Shown here piece after piece: positions 55,948-64,000 of a stretch of 64,000 nt of DNA. The notes under the pieces are model-generated. The model was not told where the DNA came from. It searched no databases and saw only the letters and a list, made by a program, of their open reading frames with translations. The DNA is taken from assembly GCA_020796225.1 (NCBI GenBank), contig CM036753.1, positions 5,885,001 to 5,949,000 on the forward strand, written 5' to 3'. Each line of letters begins with the position of its first letter. The first letter of the stretch is position 1. The position numbers and the translations under genes were made by a program. The stretch is from Arion vulgaris (lineage: Eukaryota > Mollusca > Gastropoda > Stylommatophora > Arionidae).

Positions 55948-57470
55948 CATGTGTTTCTTGTTCGTCTCATGTGTTTCTTGTTCGTCTTATGTGTTTCTTG
56001 TTCGTCTTATGTGTTTCTTGTTCATCTTATGTGTTTCTTGTTCGTCTCATGTGTTTCTTGTTCATCTTATGTGTTTCTTGTTCATCTTATGTGTTTCTTG
56101 TTCATCTTATGTGTTTCTTGTTCGTCTCATGTGTTTCTTGTTCATCTTATGTGTTTCTTGTTCATCTTATGTGTTTCTTGTTCATCTTATGTATTTCTTG
56201 TTCATCTTATGTATTTCTTGTTCGTCTTATGTATTTCTTGTTCATCTTATGTGTTTCTTGTTCATCTTATGTGTTTCTTGTTCATCTTATGTATTTCTTG
56301 TTCGTCTCATGTGTTTCTTGTTCATCTTATGTGTTTCTTGTTCATCTTATGTGTTTCTTGTTCGTCTCATGTATTTCTTGTTCATCTTATGTGTTTCTTG
56401 TTCATCTTATGTGTTTCTTGTTCATCTTATGTGATTCTTGTTCATTTTATGTATTTCTTGTTCATCTCATGTGTTTCTTGTTCATCTTATGTATTTCTTG
56501 TTCATCTCATGTGTTTCTTGTTCATCTTATGTGTTTCTTGTTCATCTTATGTGTTTCTTGTTCATCTCATGTGTTTCTTGTTCATCTTATGTGTTTCTTG
56601 TTCATCTTATGTGTTTCTTGTTCATCTTATGTGATTCTTGTTCATTTTATGTATTTCTTGTTCATCTGATGTGTTTCTTGTTCATCTTATGTGTTTCTTG
56701 TTCATCTTATGTGTTTCTTGTTCATCTTATGTGTTTCTTGTTCGTCTCATGTATTTCTTGTTCACCTCATGTGTTTCTTGTTCATCTTATGTGTTTCTTG
56801 TTCATCTTATGTGTTTCTTGTTCATCTCATGTATTTCTTGTTCATCTTATGTATTTCTTGTTCATCTTATGTGTTTCTTGTTCATCTCATGTATTTCTTG
56901 TTCATCTCATGTGTTTCTTGTTCATCTTATGTGTTTCTTGTTCATCTTATGTGTTTCTTGTTCATCTCATGTGTTTCTTGTTCATCTTATGTGTTTCTTG
57001 TTCATCTTATGTGTTTCTTGTTCATCTTATGTGATTCTTGTTCATTTTATGTATTTCTTGTTCATCTGATGTGTTTCTTGTTCATCTTATGTGTTTCTTG
57101 TTCATCTTATGTGTTTCTTGTTCATCTTATGTGTTTCTTGTTCTCTATGTATTTCTTGTTCACTCATGTGTTTCTTGTTCATCTTATGTTTTTCTTGTTC
57201 ATCTTATGTGTTTCTTGTTCATCTCATGTATTTCTTGTTCATCTCATGTATTTCTTGTTCATCTTATGTGTTTCTTGTTCATCTCATGTATTTCTTGTTC
57301 ATCTCATGTGTTTCTTGTTCATCTCATGTATTTCTTGTTCATCTTATGTGTTTCTTGTTCATCTCATGTATTTCTTGTTCATCTTATGTGTTTCTTGTTC
57401 ATCTCATGTGTTTCTTGTTCATCTTATGTGTTTTGTTGTCTCATGTTTTGTTCGTCTCATGTGTTTCTTG
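55948..57470. repeat. Minisatellite, 20-bp unit, about 75 copies
   Basis: Unit TTCATCTTATGTGTTTCTTG with variants CGTCTC, GTATTT, GTGATT and TCATTTT. In strict 20-bp register to 57.14 kb, then small indels. Open frames are artefacts that look like membrane proteins because the unit encodes Phe, Leu, Val and Cys. Confidence 0.97.
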
Positions 57471-57549
57471 TTATTTTGCTCATAATCTCACGACTAATGT
57501 TTCATTTTATCGCACCTTTTAATCTCCTAATCTTAGGATTATCTTTTCT

Positions 57550-57845
57550 TCAACTGACGAATTGTAATCTCATCCGCAAACTAAAGGTTATTGGTTACAC
57601 TGAATCGAAGTCATTGAACGTCAAGCAGCCCCGTTTGTGCTCACTCTTCCCTAACAGATATCAAAAGGTATGCATACTGATGGTTCCTGTGGCTCGCTGG
57701 ATGCCCGGCTCTCTGCCTTACAATCATCTGGTTCTACTAGTATAATGTGTAATTACAAACTCTTTAAATCGCTGTGATATATTCAACATCAATTTTAGTG
57801 TCCTCGTCCTGTAGGAGGTCGCCAAGAGACCGAAGAACATTACCC
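57550..57845 (-). mobile_element. Composite K copy
   Basis: GGTATGCATACTGATGGTTC and CTGTGGCTCGCTGG pair with 62.75 kb. TTAGTGTCCTCGTCCTG is the LINE-A2 word at its 5' side. GGTTATTGGTTACACTG marks the tail. Confidence 0.6.
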
Positions 57846-57869
57846 CATATCCATGATAAAACTGAAATT

Positions 57870-58190
57870 GTCTTGTAAACTGTAGGGGCGATCTGTCTTG
57901 TAAACTGTAGGGGCGATCTGTCTTGTAAACTGTAGGGGCGATCTGTCTTGTAAACTGTAGGGGCGATCTGTCTTGTAAACTGTAGGGGCGATCTGTCTTG
58001 TAAACTGTAGGGACGATCTGTCTTGTAAACTGTAGGGATCTGTCTTGTAAACTGTAGGGATCTGTCTTGTAAACTGTAGGGCGATCTGTCTTGTAAACTG
58101 TAGGCGATCTGTCTTGTAAACTGTAGGGCGATCTGTCTTGTAAACTGTAGGGCGATCTGTCTTGTAAGCTGTAGGGGCGATCTGTCTACA
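57870..58190. repeat. Minisatellite, 25-bp unit, about 13 copies
   Basis: Unit TGTCTTGTAAACTGTAGGGG plus CGATC, with shorter variants at 58.0-58.1 kb. Single extra copies occur at 58.50 and 58.82 kb. Confidence 0.95.
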
Positions 58191-58194
58191 AATA

Positions 58195-58470
58195 TCTTCT
58201 TTTCTTTGAACGCTCCATATCGACCACTTGTTAACCACTCTGTGTGACTTGTATGTGATCTGAGGCTAAGAGCGATTGTACATTGTGCGTGCCATCTATG
58301 CGCCTACAAGTAATATAGTAAACAAAAACTATCACATAAATCAGATGTGCTCACTGACCTTCTTGTAGGGTAGCTTCCCTAGGACCTACATCAGTCGCCT
58401 CTTGCAACATGTCTTGTAGATCGCAGTGGTACTATTCATTACTTCCCTTGTGAGCTCCGGTACCATACGG
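58195..58470 (-). mobile_element. SINE-F copy
   Basis: TCTTTGAACGCTCCATATCG, then GCGCCTACAAGTAA and CAGTCGCCTCTTGCAACATG. Inserted next to the 25-bp array. Confidence 0.8.
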
Positions 58471-58499
58471 GTGGTGTAGAAATATATGAATTCTAAAAC

Positions 58500-58790
58500 T
58501 GAAATGGTCTTCTAAACTGTAGGGGCGTTAAATGCTTTGGACACCTAACAAGAATGCCCTGGTATCGCCTACCACAGAGAGCCACACAGAAAAGTATAAT
58601 GAGTACAAAGCAAGAGGAAGACCACGCAAAAGATGGAGCGAAGTCATCATGAACATCCTTACGAAAATGAATATCAGCTTGCATAGTACCTTAAAACAAG
58701 ACACACAAGATCACTACGTCCCCCTCACCCCCACCCCAACACTTCTATAAAGAAGTAAATGGTGGCAGAGAAGGAGAAGAAGGGCGTTCT
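58500..58790 (+). pseudogene. LINE-A3 reverse transcriptase C-terminal fragment
   Basis: KCFGHLTRMPWYRLPQRATQ in one frame, then ARGRPRKRWSEVIMNILTKM and NISLHSTLKQDTQDHY in another. Ends in GAGAAGGAGAAGAAG. Single frameshift, no RT core. It begins exactly at an isolated copy of the 25-bp satellite word. Confidence 0.75.
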
Positions 58791-59262
58791 GTGTACAAAT
58801 ATATGAATTCCAAAACTAAAATTGTCTTGTAAACTGTGGGAGCACTCTGTGTACAAATATATGAATTCTAACCAGTTTTCCAGCATGCTTCGCAAACATT
58901 ATTATAATGGAAATAGTCACTGAACATTATAATGTCATAACCAAGTACTGCTGGTATCCCTATACAAACAGAAAGAAGAATGAATATTCATGTTAGAATT
59001 AAGGTTTCCCTAGATTTCTACGATGGAAAAGTACGCCTTGACTGACATTGCTTAATAACTATTGATCGGATAGATCGATACCGTCTTGGCAGCAAACTCT
59101 TTATTTAGTCGAGAGAGCACGACCGTGTTAATTTCCAAAAATAGTTTCAATTAATTATGGCTGCAGTCATGGGCGTACACATTTTATTCCAGGATGGGAC
59201 AAAATCTATTTTTTTTAAATTTGTATTTGTAGTTTATATCTACTTCTTCTTCTTATGTTCGT
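58790..59262. other. No recognisable feature
   Basis: Unique sequence containing a third CTTGTAAACTGTGGGAGC satellite word at 58.83 kb. Confidence 0.35.
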
Positions 59263-59264
59263 CC

Positions 59265-59572
59265 GTTATGAATTCAGGCGTAGTCAGGGCGCCCGCTATG
59301 AATTCAGGCGTAGTCAGGGCACATGGTATGAATTCAGGCGTAATCAGGGCGCATGGTATGAATTCAGGCGTAGTCAGGGCGCCTGGTATGATTTCAGGCG
59401 TAGTCAGGGCGCCCGCTATGGATTCAGGCGTAGTCAAGGCGCCCGCTATGAATTCAGGCGTAGTCATGGCGCCCGTTATGAATTCAGGCGTAGTCAGGGT
59501 GCCTGGTATGAATTCAGGCGTAGTCAGGGCGCTTGGTATGAATTCAGGCGTAGTCAGGGCGCTTGATATGAC
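59265..59572. repeat. Minisatellite, 30-bp unit, 10 copies
   Basis: Unit TATGAATTCAGGCGTAGTCA plus GGGCGCCTGG. The unit is the head of family L amplified in place. Confidence 0.95.
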
Positions 59573-59860
59573 GCTGCTGATTTTGTGGATGAAGGCTAGC
59601 TTTACTTATTATCAGTGTTCCTCACAATATAATCTTACCTTCTCCGACTACACAGATGGTAGTTTATATAATAATAACATTTCCCGTAGTCGTTTCAGAC
59701 CGTAAGGTATGAAGACACATAACTTCCCATTTCTAGACCTTAGTGTGCAGGATGTAGAGTGGTAAATTCCTTTTCTCACGTATGGGACATCGTGTGTGGA
59801 ATTAAACCCACAATTCTCTTGTGTCCGAGTCGATAGTGGGAACGCTTATGCATTACGTTA
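59572..59860 (+). mobile_element. Family L body with tRNA-like end
   Basis: ATTATCAGTGTTCCTCACAA follows the L order. A minus-strand B-box-like GTGGGTTTAATTCC lies at 59.80 kb. Confidence 0.5.
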
Positions 59861-60990
59861 ATCCGTCCCACCAATTGATAGTTTCAGTTAATCCGTCCCA
59901 CCAATTGATAGTTTCAGTTAATCCGTCCCCCCAATTGATAGTTTCAGTTAATCCGTCCCACCAAATGATAGTTTTAGTTAATCCGTCCCACCAATTGATA
60001 GTTTCAGTTAATCCGTCCCACCAATTGATAGTTTCAGTTAATACGTCCCACCAATTGATAGTTTCAGTTAATCCATCCCACCAATTGATAGTTTCAGTTA
60101 ATCCGTCCCACCAATTGATAGTTTCAGTTAATCCGTCCCACCAATTGATAGTTTCAGTTAATCCATCCCACCAATTGATAGTTTCAGTTAATCCGTCCCA
60201 CCATTTGGTAGTTTCAGTTAATCCGTCCCACCAATTGATAGTTTCAGTTAATCCGTCCCACCAATTGATAGTTTCAGTTAATCCATCCCACCAAATGATA
60301 GTTTCAGTTAATCCGTCCTACCATTTGGTAGTTTAAGTTAATCCGTCCCACCAATTGATAGTTTCAGTTAATCCGTCCCACCAATTGATAGTTTCAGTTA
60401 ATCCATCCCACCAATTGATAGTTTTAGTTAATCCGTCCCACCAATTGATAGTTTCAGTTAATCCATCCCACCAAATGATAGTTTCACTAATCCGTCCCCA
60501 TTTGGTAGTTTCAGTTATCGTCCACGATGATAGTTTCAGTTAATCCGTTCCACCAATGTGTTGTAAACGTCCCAATTGATAGTTCAGTTAATCCGTCCAC
60601 CAATTGTGTTTCGTTATCGTCCCATCATATTGGTAGTTTCGAAACGCCACCCATTGATATTGGTCCATTACAGTTAATCCGTCCCACCAATTGATAGTTT
60701 CAGTTAATCCGTCCCACCAATTGTAGTTTCAGTTAATCCGTCCCACCATTGTAGTTTCAGTTCTCCGTCCCACCAATTGGTAGTTTCAGTTAATCCGTCC
60801 CACCAATTGATAGTTTCAGTTTAATCCTTCCAACAATTGATAGTTTCAGTTAATCCGTCACACCAATTGGTAGTTTCAGTTAATCCGTCCCACCAATTGA
60901 TAGTTTCAATTAATCCGTCCCACCAATTGGTAGTTTCAGTTAATCCGTCCCATCAATTGGTAGTTTCAGTTAATCCGTCCCATCAATTGG
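59860..60990. repeat. Minisatellite, 30-bp unit, about 36 copies
   Basis: Unit CAGTTAATCCGTCCCACCAA plus TTGATAGTTT. Regular to 60.48 kb, disrupted at 60.48-60.67 kb, then regular again. Confidence 0.95.
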
Positions 60991-61034
60991 CCGTTTCAAT
61001 AACACGCCCTACTGGTTACCGGGTCCCAAATTTG

Positions 61035-61258
61035 GGGTGTAAAGAATAGAACCACTGTTACCTGCCACACATGTCGTAAGAAGCGACTAAAGAGGTTTGG
61101 CTGAAATCAGATGCATGTGTCCTAAACGTGTATCTTTTGCGTTTAGGGCTACTAAACCAATGTGCAACGTATACACGTTCTTGGCAAAGATCAAACATAT
61201 CACAAAGAGTGATTATAATTATTGTAAAAACGAACTCAAAGAAGAAGAAAGAGGATAG
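61035..61258 (+). mobile_element. SINE-F, diverged copy
   Basis: ACACATGTCGTAAGAAGCGAC, in part, then TATCACAAAGAGTGATTAT and a GAAGAAGAAAGAGG tail. Confidence 0.7.
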
Positions 61259-61725
61259 TTTCAATCAAGTGCCATGTCTGCACGTGTAGGTGATCATGTC
61301 TCTCCACAACTCTCTCTGCTTGGTGCTTGTAATCAGTTCTGTAGGTAGCTTACTACTCGGAAATAAAGAAGACCAAATTCGCATAAAACTATGTTATCAC
61401 AAAGTCATTTTTCAGTGGGTGACACTTGCCCGATAGCTGCATAACGTATGTACGCCCATGTCTGCAATGTAAGACATATTGATCTGTTGGTTACAGTTAG
61501 TTAGTGGGTTGAACAAAATTGATTAATTTAGAAACAAGAGTGAGAAAATTGAAGAATTAGAAAAAAAAAGTTAGTATCGACGAAAGTTGAGTTCTGTTGA
61601 AAAGTATTATTGAGTACAGTGGAACATTTTAGTAATATATAAGTTTTCAGAAAGCAAGTAATTGAAAAAAGTAAGACTGGAAAAGGGAAAGGTTTTTTCC
61701 TGTTTTTGTTTCGCTCAGCCGTTAT
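61258..61725. other. No recognisable feature; weak family H trace
   Basis: GATCATGTCTCTCCACAAC at 61.29 kb resembles family H. The rest is unique. Confidence 0.35.
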
Positions 61726-61880
61726 GAATTCAGAAGTAGTCATGGTGATTAATATGAAGCCTATGACTGGTTTTTGTGTGAAGACTTTCTTTCCTTATCA
61801 ACAGTTTCACCCAACATTCAGGAGAGGCTTACTTTGATTTTGAGACACATGTAATTTAGATTCTTAAGTACAGGACTTAC
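61725..61880 (+). mobile_element. Family L fragment
   Basis: ATGAATTCAGAAGTAGTCAT head and CTTATCAACAGTTTCACCCA body, leading into a 25-bp array. Confidence 0.5.
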
Positions 61881-62055
61881 GCTGTGAGGCTGACGCTGAC
61901 ATGACGCTGTGAGACTAACGCTGACATGACGCTGTGTGGCCGATGCTGACATGACCCCGTGAGGCTGACGCTGACATGACGGTGTGAGGATGACGCTTAC
62001 ATGACGCTGTGTGGCTGACGCTGACATGACGCTGTGAGGCTATCGCTTACATGAC
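61880..62055. repeat. Minisatellite, 25-bp unit, about 7 copies
   Basis: Unit GACGCTGTGAGGCTGACGCT plus GACAT. Confidence 0.93.
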
Positions 62056-62400
62056 AAAACAATGACAAAATATAGCAACGTTTCGACAACAAGCTTTATC
62101 GCAAACGAACAACAGGAGTGACAAATTTTTTTAAAAAAAATGGACGACCAAAAACAAACGTTTCTAATGAAAATCTGAGAATAAAAGCCATAATTTTATT
62201 TCCTTCTTTTCATTAGAAACGTTTGTATTTAGTCGTCCATTTGTTTTGTTTTTTAATTTGTCACTCCTGTTGTTCGTTTGCTTGATAAAGGTCTTGCTGG
62301 TCGAAACGTGCTGTATTTTGTCATTGTTGTAATTTGTAAAACTACAGTACTTTGTCATTACGTGTTTTGCCAATCAAATAGTTTTACTGCAGTCTCATAT
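62056..62400. mobile_element. Family P inverted pair with two hammerhead-like motifs
   Basis: Left arm (minus): CAACGTTTCGACAACAAGCT near 62076, AACAGGAGTGACAAAT, AAACGTTTCTAATGAAAA. Right arm (plus): TTTTCATTAGAAACGTTTG, ATTTGTCACTCCTGTTGTT, CTTGATAAAGGTCTTGCTGG then TCGAAACG. The arms are about 120-140 bp, joined near 62.19 kb. The right arm continues into GTTTTACTGCAGTC, shared with 41.55 kb. Confidence 0.7.
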
Positions 62401-62619
62401 ATTTTGTGAATATTGGAACAAACTGCGTACATTTGAAACGAGAAGCGAGTACTTTATCTCTACACAATAGATACCTCAAGGGAAGAAAGGAAATCTATAT
62501 ATAGAATGCAAACTCTAATGTAGACACACATATGGTAACAGTGGTAGTCGAATGACTAGCTAGCTACCTATATGTCTTTAAATGGGTATGTACATAGTTC
62601 TATGTCATAGATTCACATC

Positions 62620-62870
62620 GCGACTCTCTGTTGGATGAGGACACTAAAATCGATGTTGAATCGATCAAGCGATTTAAGCAGTTTGAGGTTACCCGTTGTT
62701 CAAGTCGAACTGGATGCCTGAGAGGCAGAGTGAGAGGTGTGTTTAATCAGCGAGCCACAGGAACCATCAGTATGCATACTCTTCGATATCTGTTGGGGAG
62801 ACTGAGCACCTATGGGTCTGCCCGGAGTGCAATGACGTCAGTTTAGTAACCAATAACCAATAACCAATAA
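62620..62870 (+). mobile_element. Composite K copy
   Basis: Starts with a LINE-A2 word (TTGGATGAGGACACTAAAAT), continues through GCGAGCCACAGGAACCATCA and GGGGAGACTGAGCACCTATG, and ends in an AATAACC tandem tail. A 71-codon frame (62631-62846) reads through, but no domain is recognised. Confidence 0.65.
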
Positions 62871-62876
62871 GATTCA

Positions 62877-63313
62877 CATACTTTTTCGGCGTACCGCTCA
62901 CTTTGCACGGCATAAACTTTGTATCGAGCCTCTCCAACCTCCCCATTATAATAGTTTACCAACCCCCATACATGTACATGCTCTATTTTCTCTTTGAAAT
63001 AGAAAATTGATATATATTTATGTCATACATGGTCAATTTTCAAATGTTAGTGTACATGAAATAGAAAATTTATGATAGAATCAAACGTGTAAGATGGGCA
63101 TAAGATGAGTTAAAATGCAGAATTCACAAATTTTAAATGATTATTCAATTGCAAAATCACAAAATAATTTATTAAAAAATATTATTAATTTTATCTTTAA
63201 GGAGCCACTGACCCCTAATCGCTTCACCCCCAATGCTTCTGAACCCACTATCGCCACCCTTAGAAGGCTTCAGTGTCCACTGGGGGCGGTATCGCCCACT
63301 TTAGTAACCTATG
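62877..63313. mobile_element. hAT-2 MITE, copy 2 (diverged)
   Basis: Shares with 21.76-22.16 kb the words CCTCCCCATTATAATAG, TACATGCTCTATTTTC and GAACCCACTATCG, in the same order. The ends (CATACTTTT, TTACTAACCTATG-like) are eroded and no target duplication is visible. Confidence 0.75.
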
Positions 63314-63960
63314 CTCTATATGTAGTTTCCATGGTCACCATCTGGTAGTTATATACGTTTCTCGCTTGTGAATCTCTTTGTAATTTCAGCTCACTTGTTC
63401 CCACCCTAATCAGTCTTTCTTTCACAATACTATGAAATTATCTCCCATATTTAAGTCTTTATCTCACGCAATACTCTGTCATTCTCCCATATCACTCTAC
63501 CTTTCTCCCACTCCCCTCTGTTTGTCTCCCACTCCACTCTGTTTGTCTCCTACTCCACTCTGTCCTGGGCGTGGTTAGATGTTTGATGTCTCTAACACAT
63601 TTATTTCTCTGTCCATCTTCCATGTCTAAACGTGTTTAGAGTAAGCTCCCATACATATCTAAAATTGCCAATGAAAGCTCAGGTCGATCCAAACTTCTCC
63701 ATGACTTTAATAATGCAAAAGTGTACTTGCTGTCATGTTCAGATGTTCTGTTACAGAAATCTTGTCCAAGACTTGGGTTCTGTTTTATCGTATGTCCATC
63801 TGGTGACTTTTTGTTTCTTGCTAAGGCATCTAGCAAATTGTGATATTTTTTGTGTATTAGTATTTAGTGTATAATTTTGTTATACGTCAGTCCAGCTGAG
63901 ATATATGTTGAGGGAAGGAGGTCGGATTCATTTAGTGTATAGTTTGTTTATATATGTTTA
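63313..63960. other. No recognisable gene; small 21-bp tandem at 63.50-63.56 kb
   Basis: CACTCCACTCTGTTTGTCTC occurs three times with variants. The rest is unique. Confidence 0.4.
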
Positions 63961-63962
63961 GC

Positions 63963-63964
<2 letters not shown>

Positions 63965-64000
<36 letters not shown>
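63965..64000. repeat. TA microsatellite at window end
   Basis: Pure TA dinucleotide tract running off the window. Confidence 0.95.

Noticed and set aside
55747..57745. Cys/Phe-rich multi-pass membrane-like proteins
   Set aside because: Pure translation of a 20-bp satellite in three frames. The hydrophobicity comes from the unit sequence.

Overview
This is eukaryotic, almost certainly metazoan, DNA. No host protein-coding gene, rRNA gene or functional tRNA gene can be supported. The content is decayed retrotransposons, tRNA-like SINEs, short DNA transposons and very many tandem arrays. That mix suits a lophotrochozoan, perhaps a gastropod mollusc. The taxon is an inference from repeat style, held with low confidence.

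Family names below are local labels. Non-LTR (LINE) relics: LINE-A (44.8-46.9 kb is the best copy; A1, A2 and A3 are 3'-end variants), RTE-B (3' ends in ATG/ATC triplet runs), LINE-C (C2HC knuckle at the C-terminus), LINE-I (8.4-12.05 kb; endonuclease, RT and RNase H), LINE-J and LINE-M (C-terminal scraps). SINE-like families: D (tail of ATCA repeats), E, F (GAA-rich tail), G, N (nested in G), T, L and the composite K. P is a Penelope-like fragment family carrying a hammerhead-like motif. DNA transposons: hAT-1 (about 156 bp, two copies), hAT-2 (about 400 bp, two copies), hAT-3 (a 2.9 kb candidate) and one internally deleted mariner.

Layout: 0-6.3 kb holds minisatellites with LINE-A1, SINE-G and RTE-B scraps. 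6.3-12.6 kb holds LINE-M, family H and the LINE-I relic. 12.6-24.8 kb alternates P, hAT-1, LINE-A1/J/M, SINEs D/E/F/G/N, hAT-2 and arrays of 17-122 bp units. 24.86-27.78 kb is a candidate hAT element with a GC-rich minisatellite near its left end. 27.8-36.8 kb holds 26-, 27-, 40-, 35- and 24-bp arrays, hAT-1, SINEs and the mariner remnant. 36.8-41.5 kb is one large 26-bp satellite, interrupted by 1.9 kb of blended sequence. 41.5-49 kb is LINE-rich with nested insertions. 49.5-61 kb is dominated by 39-, 29-, 20-, 25- and 30-bp arrays. 61-64 kb holds SINE-F, a P inverted repeat, K and hAT-2.

Roughly 18 kb (over a quarter) is simple tandem arrays. Most long open frames are by-products of stop-free repeat units and do not indicate proteins. 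I found no new coding system. The observations most worth a second look are blended 'ghost' flanks inside several arrays (probably consensus artefacts), the hammerhead-like motif in family P with a 14-bp target duplication and an inverted pair, an N-to-C fused mariner remnant, and the repeated association of family L with minisatellites.
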